From the NCBI RefSeq assembly GCF_014696355.1, contig NZ_JACJQA010000045.1, positions 62,001 to 126,000 on the forward strand: 64,000 bases of DNA. Direction: 5' to 3'. The translations under genes and the position numbers were made by a program. Origin of the DNA: Pseudanabaena sp. FACHB-1998. Its GTDB lineage: Bacteria; Cyanobacteriota; Cyanobacteriia; Pseudanabaenales; Pseudanabaenaceae. Positions 34,868 to 43,384 of the stretch are shown here, piece by piece (within the stretch, counting starts at the first letter, position 1; every line of letters begins with the position of its first letter). A model generated the notes under the pieces. The model was not told where the DNA came from. It did no database searches and saw only the letters and a list, made by a program, of their open reading frames with translations.

Positions 34868-35992
34868 ATGAATCAATATTTTGCAACTGTGGCAAGAGGA
34901 TTGGAAACTCTTGCAGCACAGGAATTAGAACAACTAGGCGCTCATTCAGTTGAGGCGGGATTTTGTGGTGTGAGCTTTGAGGGCGATCGCCACTTACTAT
35001 ATCGCGTTAATCTCTGGGCTAGACTACCTTTCCGTATTCTGCTGAAACTAGATGAATTTGATTGTGTAGATGCGGATGACCTCTATCAAGGAATTAAAGC
35101 AATTGACTGGTCAGAATTCTTAACCCCTGAAATGACTCTGGCGGTAAATGCTACGGGCAAAAGCGATCGCCTAAATCATACGCATTTCACGGCTCTACAG
35201 GTAAAAAATGCGATCGTCGATCAGCAAATGGATAAATTTGGCGAGCGATCGGATGTAGATACACAGGAGGCTGATTTGCGAATTGGTGTGCATATCGATC
35301 AAGATATCTGTACCGTCAGTCTTGATAGTTCTGGCAATAGCCTACACCGTCGCGGCTATCGTCCTGCTGTGGGTGCGGCTCCGCTTAAGGAATCCCTCGC
35401 GGCGGCGCTAATTCAGATGTCCGAGTGGCAACCTGACCAAATGTTTTACGATCCTCTCTGTGGGTCTGGCACTTTACCCCTAGAAGCCAGTTTAAAGGCT
35501 CTCAATATTGCTCCTGGAATGTTTAGGGAGAGTTTTGGGTTTGAGTCTTGGCTAGATTTTGACCAGTCTCTATTAGAGCAGTTAATTCAAGAAGCGGATG
35601 ATAATCGCCTTGATGCTCTACCTGCACCAATTTGGGGTAGCGATCGCAACCCTGAAGTAGTGGATCAAGCGGTGATTAATGCTAAAAATTGTGGCTTATC
35701 CAATCATGTCTATTTCTCAGCTTTAGATTTAACCGAAGTGGTTGCACCAGCATCGAGTGGCGTTGTTTTTTGCAATCCGCCCTATGGCGAACGTCTAGGC
35801 CGGGATAGCGATCTGGGTGCTTTTTATAAGCAATTAGGGAATGTTCTCAAACAACAGTTTAAGGGATGGACAGCTTTTATCCTCAGTGGTAATAAGGAAC
35901 TCTCTCAAAATATCGGACTCAAATCATCTCATCGTATTCCTGTATTAAATGGAGCTTTGCCCTGTCAATTAATGAAGTACGAGCTATATTAA
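34868..35992 (+). CDS. THUMP-domain RNA methyltransferase (RlmL/RlmK-N type)
   Basis: A 374-residue protein. The N-terminal ferredoxin-like and THUMP parts (FATVARGLETLAAQELEQLGAHSVEAGFCGVSFEGD; THFTALQVKNAIVDQQMDKFGERSDVD) bind RNA. The catalytic domain has FYDPLCGSGTLPLEASL (SAM motif I) and VFCNPPYGERLG (NPPY), the signature of amino-group N-methylation. E. coli RlmL makes m2G2445 in 23S rRNA; this single-domain version lacks the RlmK half. A guanine N2-methylase of rRNA or tRNA is the best guess. Confidence 0.92.
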   Translation: MNQYFATVARGLETLAAQELEQLGAHSVEAGFCGVSFEGDRHLLYRVNLWARLPFRILLKLDEFDCVDADDLYQGIKAIDWSEFLTPEMTLAVNATGKSDRLNHTHFTALQVKNAIVDQQMDKFGERSDVDTQEADLRIGVHIDQDICTVSLDSSGNSLHRRGYRPAVGAAPLKESLAAALIQMSEWQPDQMFYDPLCGSGTLPLEASLKALNIAPGMFRESFGFESWLDFDQSLLEQLIQEADDNRLDALPAPIWGSDRNPEVVDQAVINAKNCGLSNHVYFSALDLTEVVAPASSGVVFCNPPYGERLGRDSDLGAFYKQLGNVLKQQFKGWTAFILSGNKELSQNIGLKSSHRIPVLNGALPCQLMKYELY

Positions 35993-35994
35993 AG

Positions 35995-36027
35995 TTAGCA
36001 GTGCGGCGCATCGCGCATCACTGCTAA
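35995..36027. terminator. Imperfect hairpin between THUMP methylase and glk
   Basis: TTAGCAGTG and CACTGCTAA arms surround a CGGCGCATCGCGCAT core. A related GTGATGCGCGAT follows at 36037. Confidence 0.5.
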
Positions 36028-36055
36028 TAATTAGAAGTGATGCGCGATATAACTA

Positions 36056-37126
36056 ATGAATGTAATTTTAGCTGGTGATATTGGCGGAACTAAAACCTTA
36101 TTACGCTTAGCAGAAAAGAATAAAGATGGGTTTATAACTTTCTATGAGCAAAGATTTGCCAGTAATAGTTACGTAAGCTTTTCGGATGTTGTCCGAGAAT
36201 TTATGGCGATCGCCCAAAAACACTTCATCCAAAACCATCTTGAAATCCCTAAATTATCCAGCGCATGTTTTGGCATTGCAGGTCCCGTTCGCGATCGCCA
36301 ATCCCAACTCACTAATCTCGGCTGGACTCTCGATAGCGATGACCTTGCGGCAGAATTAGGAATTACCCATGTGACCTTGATTAATGATTTTGTGGCGGTG
36401 GGCTATGGAGTTTTGGGATTACAGTCTGAAGATATCTATACCTTGCAAACGGGCTTAGTAAAAGCGCGATCGCCCATTGGCGTAATTGGTGCTGGCACAG
36501 GCTTGGGTGAAGCATATTTAGGATGGAGTGGCGATCGCTATGAGGTCTATCCCACTGAAGGCGGGCATACGGATTTTGCGCCAAGAAATGAACTGGAAAT
36601 CGAACTATTGAAATATTTGCAAAAGCGCCACGATCGCGTCTCCGTAGAACGCATTGCGTCAGGAACAGGAATTATCGCCATCTATCAATTTTTGCGCGAT
36701 TATCTTGGCTTACCTGAATCCAGCGAAATCGCGGCGAAGATTAGACTTTGGGAAGCTGGAAATCAAGATACTGATGCGGCGGCAGCGATCGCAAATGTGG
36801 CTTTAGCAAATTACGGTTCTAAGAAGATTGCAGAAAGCGATCGGCTAGCCGTCCAGACCATGCAAATGTTTGTAGAAGCCTACGCATCAGAAATTGGCAA
36901 CCTCGCCTTAAAATTAATTCCTAATGGTGGCTTATATATCGCGGGTGGCATCGCGCCAAAGATATTACCCTTCCTCCAAGATCCTCAATTTTTAGCAATC
37001 ATCAAAAGTAAAGGTCGAGTTAGCCCCGTCCTAGAAGATCTTCCTATTCACATTGTTCTCAATCCCGAAGTAGGTTTAATTGGCGCAATGTTTTACGCAG
37101 CTACTTCTCTCCCCATAAAGAATTAG
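36056..37126 (+). CDS. glk: Glucokinase
   Basis: A 356-residue ATP-dependent hexokinase of the bacterial Glk family, converting glucose to glucose-6-phosphate. The phosphate-binding loop GDIGGTK is at 7-13. SACFGIAGPVRD, the sugar-contacting LINDFVAVGYG, VIGAGTGLGEAYLG and TEGGHTDFAPRNELEIELLKYLQ are hallmark segments, and GGLYIAGGIAPK is the second ATP motif. It starts four bases after an in-line ATGA-like spacer. The stop codon lies in a long stem-loop. Useful for mixotrophic growth or glycogen recycling. Confidence 0.96.
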   Translation: MNVILAGDIGGTKTLLRLAEKNKDGFITFYEQRFASNSYVSFSDVVREFMAIAQKHFIQNHLEIPKLSSACFGIAGPVRDRQSQLTNLGWTLDSDDLAAELGITHVTLINDFVAVGYGVLGLQSEDIYTLQTGLVKARSPIGVIGAGTGLGEAYLGWSGDRYEVYPTEGGHTDFAPRNELEIELLKYLQKRHDRVSVERIASGTGIIAIYQFLRDYLGLPESSEIAAKIRLWEAGNQDTDAAAAIANVALANYGSKKIAESDRLAVQTMQMFVEAYASEIGNLALKLIPNGGLYIAGGIAPKILPFLQDPQFLAIIKSKGRVSPVLEDLPIHIVLNPEVGLIGAMFYAATSLPIKN

Positions 37127-37166
37127 TGTTGCGCGGCGAAGCCGCGCAACACTAATTCTTTATGGG
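37112..37166. repeat. 26-bp perfect stem containing the glk stop codon
   Basis: CCCATAAAGAATTAGTGTTG... pairs perfectly with its complement around GAA. The last four codons and the stop of glk are inside the left arm. Confidence 0.85.
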
Positions 37167-37205
37167 ATATGCAATGATTTGCACTGCCGATACTTTTATA
37201 GATTG

Positions 37206-37318
37206 TATAGCTGTGGTCACTTGCATTAGGACAAATCAAAACCCAAGAAGCGAGTTGTGGCGCTTCACGCCGCAACTCGTCTTCTGGTTTTGTGTCCTCA
37301 AGACTGACCAAAGCTATA
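37206..37318. repeat. Type A MITE-like element, copy 2 (reference copy)
   Basis: 113 bp. The left end TATAGCTGTGGTCACTTGCA and the right end, read in reverse complement as TATAGCTTTGGTCAGTCTTG, are imperfect terminal inverted repeats. The core hairpin has GAAGCGAGTTG/CAACTCG(T)CTTC arms and a GGCGC-TTC-type tip. The right end encodes the last six residues and stop of the cupin gene. Confidence 0.8.
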
Positions 37319-37717
37319 AAGAACTACATTCTCTTGTTCGTTAGGATCATTTCGAGAAACGATCGCATGGGCGGCTTCCGTATCACTGAGATTGTGTGGT
37401 TGATGTGGCACACCTGCGGGAATAAAAATAAAATCACCAGCCTCATTGATCACCGATTGTCTCAAGCCTTCACCATAGCGAGTTTCGACTTTCCCCTTCA
37501 CCAAATAAATCGCTGTTTCATAATCTCGATGGAAATGGGGTTCCGCCGCTCCACCCGCAGGGATAATCACTAAATTCATCGATATCCCCTTGGCCCCCGC
37601 CGTTGCCCCCGAAATACCAACAAAATATGGCAATTTTTGCAAGGTAGCGGTTTCGCGATCGGGTCGCACGGTAATGATTTGGCTCGAATAATCAGGCAGA
37701 GGTTCAGCATTAGTCAT
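37298..37717 (-). CDS. Small cupin-domain protein
   Basis: Start put at the ATG at 37717, with AGGTAA just upstream; the frame is open nine codons further. The 139-residue protein is a single cupin barrel: motif 1 AEPHFHRDYETAIYLVKGKVETRYG (two His, Glu) and motif 2 GDFIFIPAGVPHQPHNLSDTE. These residues can bind one metal ion. Similar small cupins include sugar-modifying and dioxygenase-like proteins, but no reaction can be assigned. The C-terminal YSFGQS and stop are encoded by the end of a type A repeat. Confidence 0.88.
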   Translation of the reverse strand: MTNAEPLPDYSSQIITVRPDRETATLQKLPYFVGISGATAGAKGISMNLVIIPAGGAAEPHFHRDYETAIYLVKGKVETRYGEGLRQSVINEAGDFIFIPAGVPHQPHNLSDTEAAHAIVSRNDPNEQENVVLYSFGQS

Positions 37718-37744
37718 CGTAGTTACCTGTGATTTGTTATGCAC

Positions 37745-37793
37745 GAACTAGATTTTTGGGGATGAGGTGAAGCCATACCCCAAAATCTAGTTC
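37745..37793. terminator. Hairpin between Uma2 and cupin genes
   Basis: GAACTAGATTTTTGGGG pairs with CCCCAAAATCTAGTTC across a 16-base loop, followed by TTTATTTT on the plus strand. On the minus strand it lies just past the Uma2 stop. Confidence 0.6.
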
Positions 37794-37794
37794 T

Positions 37795-38406
37795 TTATTT
37801 TCCTAAGCGTTCATTGTGTCGTAATTCATCCTTAAATACTCGCATTGCTTCAAGGCGCGAAGAGATTTGCACACAGCGTACTATTAGATCAATTTTCAGA
37901 TCTGGCAAAAGTTGACTTTGCTTAACTTCTTGATAGTCACCGTTTTGAAAAAAGTAAATTCTTAGTTGATTATCTTCCCATAACCAGACTTCAGGAATCT
38001 GAAAACGTCGATATTTCTCAAGTTTGTGTAAACTGCCACTGCTTAAAATTACTTCAATGGCAAGGTCGGGATTATCCTTTTTCTCGCCAAGATAATAGGA
38101 TTCATCTGGCTCAAAGGAAGTTTTCTTTTCTTCACCTCGACGAGTAGCACTACCTACTGGAATAAATTCAATCCCCATTTCAATAAAATAAGTTTCTAAG
38201 AACATTCCCAGTAAAGATTTAATCAGTTCGTGGGGTTCTCCAAGAGTCATGAGTTCAATCCATCCATCTAAATAAGTAATGCGTAAACCGCTCGATTCAG
38301 CGAGAAGAGATTCTAATGCTTTAAACTGTTGCCAATCATAGGTTCCGGGCATCATCAGTCTTTGTTCTTGATCGGTATCTGACTGCACAGATAAAGTGAT
38401 TGCCAT
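37795..38406 (-). CDS. Uma2 family (DUF820) putative nuclease
   Basis: A 203-residue protein with an excellent AGGAGG ribosome site before its ATG. It contains GLRITYLDGWIELMTLGEPHELIKSLLGMFLETYF, DESYYLGEKKDNPDLAIEVILSSGSLHKLEKYRRFQIPEVWLWEDNQLRIY, which is the Uma2 core with the PD and E-x-I/V strands and the conserved Lys/Tyr. This subgroup is longer at the C-terminus (ISSRLEAMRVFKDELR). It is the third clear Uma2 gene of the window. Nuclease activity is a fold-based prediction. Confidence 0.9.
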   Translation of the reverse strand: MAITLSVQSDTDQEQRLMMPGTYDWQQFKALESLLAESSGLRITYLDGWIELMTLGEPHELIKSLLGMFLETYFIEMGIEFIPVGSATRRGEEKKTSFEPDESYYLGEKKDNPDLAIEVILSSGSLHKLEKYRRFQIPEVWLWEDNQLRIYFFQNGDYQEVKQSQLLPDLKIDLIVRCVQISSRLEAMRVFKDELRHNERLGK

Positions 38407-38498
38407 TTTCCTAGCCTCCTGAAGCGAAGTAGAATCAACTATGAAAAAACCTTAACTTTTCTTTATTCTAACTAACTTCCTCAACTCTAAACCGATCG

Positions 38499-39266
38499 CT
38501 ATAAAATTTGTGATAAGAATTTTTTCGTACGTTCTTCTTTAGGATTTTGGAAGAACTCTTCAGGATCTGCCTCCTCGACGATTACGCCGCCATCCATAAA
38601 CACGATGCGATCGGCGACTTCACGGGCAAAGCCGACCTCATGGGTTACCACTACCATCGTCATCCCTGAATCAGCAAGCGATCGCATCACATCCAAAACT
38701 TCGCGCACCATCTCAGGATCGAGGGATGAGGTCGGTTCATCGAAGAGCATGATTTTGGGCTGCATGGCTAAAGCTCTGGCGATCGCTACACGTTGCTGCT
38801 GTCCACCCGATAACTGGAGAGGAAATTTGTGAGCTTGCTGAGAGATGCCCACTCTTTCTAATAACTGAATCCCCACTTCCGAAGCCTTGGTCTTTGACCA
38901 TTTGCGAACCCATGATGGCGCAAGGGTAATATTTTGGAGAACCGTGAGATGAGGGAATAGATTGAACTGTTGAAAAACCATGCCGACTTCTCGCCTGATT
39001 GCATCAATGTTGCGATGATTTTCAGGAGAAAGTTCGATGCCTTCAATTAAGATTTTGCCCTGTTGATATTCTTCTAAGGCATTAAATGTCCGTGCAAAGG
39101 TGGATTTACCAGAACCTGATGGGCCCATAATCACCACCACCTCACCACGATTGACCGTCAGGCTCACACCTTTGAGAACATGGAAATTGCCGTACCACTT
39201 ATGGACATTCTGCGCCACGATCATTGGCTCAGACATGGAGGGAGGAGAATCTAAGGGTTCTTGCAT
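38499..39266 (-). CDS. Polar amino acid ABC transporter ATP-binding protein
   Basis: A 255-residue ATPase of the GlnQ/HisP group. Walker A is GPSGSGKST, the Q-loop [16 protein letters not shown], the signature [19 protein letters not shown], Walker [15 protein letters not shown], and the H-loop [22 protein letters not shown]. The whole length is family-typical. It would power uptake of a polar amino acid at the cytoplasmic membrane, but no permease or binding-protein gene lies within the window, so it is an orphan subunit here. An alternative start ten codons downstream (MSEPMIVAQ) is possible. Confidence 0.93.
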   Translation of the reverse strand: MQEPLDSPPSMSEPMIVAQNVHKWYGNFHVLKGVSLTVNRGEVVVIMGPSGSGKSTFARTFNALEEYQQGKILIEGIELSPENHRNIDAIRREVGMVFQQFNLFPHLTVLQNITLAPSWVRKWSKTKASEVGIQLLERVGISQQAHKFPLQLSGGQQQRVAIARALAMQPKIMLFDEPTSSLDPEMVREVLDVMRSLADSGMTMVVVTHEVGFAREVADRIVFMDGGVIVEEADPEEFFQNPKEERTKKFLSQIL

Positions 39267-39327
39267 GATTTTTGGGAGGTGGTTTGAATATCCAGCATAA
39301 AAGTAGCTTAGCTATTTTTATGCTCAA

Positions 39328-41115
39328 TTAGAGCGTATTTTGATGGATAACACGGGCATCTAATCCCAGTTCCGATCGCATGATTGTTTTGACAACTTCA
39401 GCGCGATCGCGATCGGGATAGCCTTGCACCATAATGATATTACCAAAGCGCGAAGGGATAATTTTGGCGGAAGGGACAACACTCTTGACGCGATTGAAGG
39501 TAGCGTCTTCGTTGGTAGGAATCACCACCAGATAGGGAGCTTGCTCACGCGCAGGGGGCGGGATTAGGGCGGCGACTCGATTGTTATAGGGAATTGGAAT
39601 AGGCGGCAGTGGTGAGAGGGGAGTAGGTATGGGATTATCAGGTATTGTCTGTGGTGGCGGCGTATTCGGGATAAATTGCGTGGCTGGTGGACTAGGAATC
39701 TGGGGTGGTAAGGTCGGTACTGGATCGCGATCGATCAGAATATCATTGGAACTTTGAGGGCGGTTAGGTGATGGATTAGAGGGTTTGGGCGTACTGGGGA
39801 GAATGGGTGCATTGTCCCAACTTGGCTTCGGTGAATTATTGGGTGAATTATTGGATTGAGGAACATCGGGAAGAGGTTCAATGAATACTGTGTTATTAGA
39901 AGGCGCGAGGGCAGGCGGCGGCGTTGCGGGAGGCTTAAAACTAGTTTCAGGCGATCGCGTGATTTCTACAGCATCAACGGTGCTACTCGCCACATTTGGC
40001 ACAGGTGTTTTGGGAGGATTATTAAGCGGCGGTACTGGGGTGTTAGCTAATTGGGGTGCGGGAGCCGTTGGAGTATCACCGCTAAAGGAAATTTCACCCG
40101 CAATCTTTTTAGGATCGAGTTCGTTACCTACCGCCACCTGCGGCACTCCCGAATTATTATTGAGATCCTTGCCTCCATTATTACGGAAGATATTTTTGCC
40201 AAGATTAAGGGAAGTTCCCAAATCAGGAGTAGGATAGCCCTTGCGATCTTGGAGAATGACCACGCCATTGCGTTTGTTATCGGTGATTAAGTTATTGCGT
40301 AAGGTGGGCGCAGACAAGTTGGAAATAATGATGCCATCGGTGTTGTTAATAATATTGTTGTTGCTGACATTCACTTGGGACTTCTGCCCGATCGCTAACC
40401 CAAAACCCGTACTTTCAAAAATGTTATTGCGAATTTCCCCCGTGCTACTGCCCACTGCTGACAGCCCATTGGCTCCATTATTCTTAAATACATTCTCATT
40501 GACGATCGCATTTGCAGTTCCTGTTAAAAATAAGCCTTCGCGATCGCTACTGACAAAACTATTATTGTTAATCACCACCCCCTTAGAGGATTCCACCCAT
40601 AGAGCCGTCCCCCTTGTACTCGGATTCGTCAGGGTAATTCCTTCAACTCTGACATTATCTTCAGCAAGAACTGTAATATTTTGACTGGCAAAGGAAGGGC
40701 TAATAAATCTACCACTACCCTTAATCACCGTATTTATACCCCTAACCGATGGCTCGCCGCGCAATGTCACTCCTGAGGGAAGTTTAATCGGAAATGATTC
40801 CCCTGTCTCTTGACTGTATAGTCCCTGATTAAGTTGGATGACGGTTCCTGCTAAGGGTTTAGTGGCGATCGCGGCGGTAATTGACGGATAAGGATTATTG
40901 GGCGAACCATCACCACCCGTAGGATTTGGAATTGGGGTTACATAGATTAGCGCCGCAGTTTGGGGAAGGGCGGCAGGTTCCTGTTGACTAATTTTCCATG
41001 TGGTTGGCGGCAAAGTTGTCACTGGCAACGCAGGCTGTGCCAAGGTCGGCTGCCCGATCGCCCAAAACGTCACACCTATGGCGATCGCCCTAAAGAAACG
41101 AATCTTGCACCGCAT
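39328..41115 (-). CDS. Exported beta-helix (DUF1565) protein with SPOR-like C-terminus
   Basis: Start at the ATG at 41115, because AGAGGA lies nine bases upstream and a signal peptide (FFRAIAIGVTFWAIGQPTLAQ) follows directly. Residues about 70-330 are DUF1565/parallel beta-helix: GGDGSPNNPYPSITAAIATKPLAGTVIQLNQGLYSQ, then NNNSF, NENVFKNNGANGLSA, RNNIFES and other short rungs. A long Pro/Asn/Thr-rich linker (about 360-515) follows, then a SPOR-like domain (YLVVIPTNEDATFNRVKSVVPSAKIIPSRFGNIIMVQGYPDRDRAEVVKTIM). Likely a cell-surface or periplasmic, polysaccharide-binding protein. Confidence 0.85.
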   Translation of the reverse strand: MRCKIRFFRAIAIGVTFWAIGQPTLAQPALPVTTLPPTTWKISQQEPAALPQTAALIYVTPIPNPTGGDGSPNNPYPSITAAIATKPLAGTVIQLNQGLYSQETGESFPIKLPSGVTLRGEPSVRGINTVIKGSGRFISPSFASQNITVLAEDNVRVEGITLTNPSTRGTALWVESSKGVVINNNSFVSSDREGLFLTGTANAIVNENVFKNNGANGLSAVGSSTGEIRNNIFESTGFGLAIGQKSQVNVSNNNIINNTDGIIISNLSAPTLRNNLITDNKRNGVVILQDRKGYPTPDLGTSLNLGKNIFRNNGGKDLNNNSGVPQVAVGNELDPKKIAGEISFSGDTPTAPAPQLANTPVPPLNNPPKTPVPNVASSTVDAVEITRSPETSFKPPATPPPALAPSNNTVFIEPLPDVPQSNNSPNNSPKPSWDNAPILPSTPKPSNPSPNRPQSSNDILIDRDPVPTLPPQIPSPPATQFIPNTPPPQTIPDNPIPTPLSPLPPIPIPYNNRVAALIPPPAREQAPYLVVIPTNEDATFNRVKSVVPSAKIIPSRFGNIIMVQGYPDRDRAEVVKTIMRSELGLDARVIHQNTL

Positions 41116-41182
41116 ACAGGAAATCCTCTTAATCGACATACTTTAGCCAATCAAAATACACGAAAAACTTTAACCTTGCCAA

Positions 41183-41231
41183 GTTAAGCACAAAAAAGGG
41201 ATTGCGTAGCAATCCCTTTTTTGTGCTTAAC
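41183..41231. terminator. 23-bp stem terminator overlapping a stop codon
   Basis: GTTAAGCACAAAAAAGGGAT... with GTA loop and a T-rich arm on each strand. It contains the stop codon of the sugar symporter gene and lies just upstream of the beta-helix gene. Confidence 0.85.
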
Positions 41232-42696
41232 CTTGTCTTCTTTTTTCTGAAAGCCGCATTAAGATTTCTGTATGGACTTCGCGGGTAATGGGATAAAAAT
41301 ATGCCAAGACTAAACCAATAATCAAAGCGATCGTTGGCAAGGGACCGATCGCCACCCTAATCGCAAATAAGGCGGATTCAGGCTGTACTGGCAAAGGCTG
41401 ACAGGCGACACTTTCTTTAAATTGCGCCCAAGACAAACCAATCCCTAACAAAAATAAGCCGCCAGCCAGTCCAAACTTTTGTAATAGCACCATGAAAGCA
41501 TAGAAAATTCCTTCGCGACGCTGCCCCGTTTCCAATTCATCGAGATCGGTCACATCGGGAATCATTGACCAAGGAATGAGATAGGCGGTAGAAACTCCTG
41601 CACCAGCCATAATTGCCAATACATAGAGCAGTACCACTTGACCTTCTTGCAAGAAAAATAATCCTGCCTGAGCAATAATCCATATTCCAGAACCCATAAA
41701 ATAGGCGGCTTTTTTGCCAAATCTTTTGCTGATGGCACTCCATACCGATAGCATGACTAGAGCAGTTCCTTGGACAGCGATCGTCACCAAAATAAAATCA
41801 CTCTCCTGCATCTTCATCCAATTAACGACGAAATAGGGAATGATGGAAGCGGTGATTTGTAAGGCGAGCCATGAGCAGAAGTAAATGCCAATCACAAATA
41901 GGAAGGGACGATTGTTAAAGACAACTTTTAGCTGTTCCACAAAGCTCATTTCTTCAGTTTCATCAATCATTGATGTATTTTGGAGGCGGTGGCGATCGCT
42001 AGCGATCGCTCTTTTTTTAATTCCAAGCACACACCAATAAATTGAGATAGTCGAGATAATCGCACAGACCGCACCCAGCACGATATACTGCATTCCGCCC
42101 GTGTTACAACTGCCTGTTTGCCGTGCAGGATCTTTGAAAAAGGCAAAGATGATTTGGGCAATAATCAGCGAGACTATACTGCCACCGATGGAAAAGGTAA
42201 AACGGAAAGTATTCAGACTTGTCCGTTCATTGTAGTCCTGTGTAATTTCGGGAGTGAGCGCGGTATAGGGCAGGTTAACCGCCGTGAAGAAGGTATTAAA
42301 AATGATGCTCACAATGGCGTAATACCAAAACAGCGTCATTTTGTCGGTACTAGGGACTATCCATTGCGCGAGGAAGGTCAGACCAAAGGGAATTGCCGAA
42401 TAAATCATCCAAGGCAATCGCCTTCCCATTTTCGATTTAGTGCGATCGCTGAGTACCCCAATAATCGGATCGTTAATCGCATCAAAGATTTTGCCAATCA
42501 ATAAAACTAGACCCGCAAGGGCGGGATCAAGTCCTGCAACATTGGTAAAAAAGAATAATAGAAAGAATGAGAGCAGATTAGTGGTGATCGAAGTGCCAAG
42601 ATCACCTGCACCATAGGCAAGTTTTTCACCAAAAGTAAGTTTGGCTTGGGTGAGGTCATATTCAGATGCATCAAAGGAATTCTCAGAATTACTCAT
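41227..42696 (-). CDS. GPH-family sugar:cation symporter (MFS)
   Basis: A 489-residue protein with about 12 membrane helices of the glycoside-pentoside-hexuronide group (MelB-like): LTFGEKLAYGAGDLGTSI at the start, DAINDPIIGVLSDRTKSKMGRRLPWMIYSAIPFG (the family motif, with the Asp residues that bind the cation) and YNERTSLNTFRFTFSIGGSIVSLI. The second half has PWSMIPDVTDLDELETGQRREGIFYAFMVLLQKFG, also diagnostic. Probably imports an unknown sugar or glycoside with Na+ or H+. It stands alone between a repeat terminator and the restriction-modification pair. Confidence 0.92.
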   Translation of the reverse strand: MSNSENSFDASEYDLTQAKLTFGEKLAYGAGDLGTSITTNLLSFFLLFFFTNVAGLDPALAGLVLLIGKIFDAINDPIIGVLSDRTKSKMGRRLPWMIYSAIPFGLTFLAQWIVPSTDKMTLFWYYAIVSIIFNTFFTAVNLPYTALTPEITQDYNERTSLNTFRFTFSIGGSIVSLIIAQIIFAFFKDPARQTGSCNTGGMQYIVLGAVCAIISTISIYWCVLGIKKRAIASDRHRLQNTSMIDETEEMSFVEQLKVVFNNRPFLFVIGIYFCSWLALQITASIIPYFVVNWMKMQESDFILVTIAVQGTALVMLSVWSAISKRFGKKAAYFMGSGIWIIAQAGLFFLQEGQVVLLYVLAIMAGAGVSTAYLIPWSMIPDVTDLDELETGQRREGIFYAFMVLLQKFGLAGGLFLLGIGLSWAQFKESVACQPLPVQPESALFAIRVAIGPLPTIALIIGLVLAYFYPITREVHTEILMRLSEKRRQG

Positions 42697-42766
42697 AGCT
42701 TAATTGTGTAGGTAGGTAGGCAGCAATGTGGACTTAAATGACGGATTACGCGATCGCTAAAACAAT

Positions 42767-43384
42767 TTACCGTTTCCATTCAATATGTCCATTAATATTA
42801 AAATCCTCAAAGGTATTGAGAATACTAACGCAAAAATCTTGTAATTCCTGATTATTTTCTTTCTCAGCAAGTTCATACAGTCGAATAAACATCTTTTTCC
42901 CTGTTTCAGTCTGTTTGAAGTTTTTCTTAAGAAAGTTATGCTGGCTACACAGAGTTTGACCATTTTCAATTGTGGCTAATCCCCCCATATCTTTAGGCTT
43001 GATATGATCAATGTGTAATTCCACTCCATTCTCTCGACCTGCTCCACAAATTACACATTTATATCTATCTCGCTTTAAAATCTCTTGCTTTTGAACACTT
43101 GTAAAATCTTGTTGTTGCTTATCTTGAGCATATTTAGGGGCATATTTATAAATCCCCTTTGATATTTTTTGTAGGAAACCTCTTTGATATAAAGATCTAA
43201 TTCCTCTATCAGGATCTCTAAATATTTTCCCAGTACGCTCAAGATATGCAGACGTAACCCAATCAACAACATCTTTAGTATGTATTTCAAGATTGGGATG
43301 CATTGAAAAATATTCTTTGATAAGACTAATTTGAGCTAAGCTTTGTTCTTTAGATTTATCACCTTTATCATTACTATTAGGCAC
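42767..43384 (-). CDS. HNH restriction endonuclease (putative type II)
   Basis: A 205-residue protein started by GTG at 43384, nine bases after GGGAG. Its first eight bases overlap the end of the methylase gene. An N-terminal winged-helix-like part (residues 15-90, TKDVVDWVTSAYLERTGKIFRDPDRGIRSLYQRGFLQKISKGIYKY) precedes a HNH nuclease: C110/C113, HIDH (124-127), C146 and H149-N150, a zinc-stabilised beta-beta-alpha-metal site. Coupled to a DNA cytosine methylase, it is probably the cognate restriction enzyme. It is AT-rich, with no HIP1 inside. Confidence 0.88.
   Translation of the reverse strand: MPNSNDKGDKSKEQSLAQISLIKEYFSMHPNLEIHTKDVVDWVTSAYLERTGKIFRDPDRGIRSLYQRGFLQKISKGIYKYAPKYAQDKQQQDFTSVQKQEILKRDRYKCVICGAGRENGVELHIDHIKPKDMGGLATIENGQTLCSQHNFLKKNFKQTETGKKMFIRLYELAEKENNQELQDFCVSILNTFEDFNINGHIEWKR

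Noticed and set aside
40241-40684. 147-codon plus-strand frame opposite the beta-helix gene
   Set aside because: It is antisense to the well-supported exported beta-helix protein and has no start signals.
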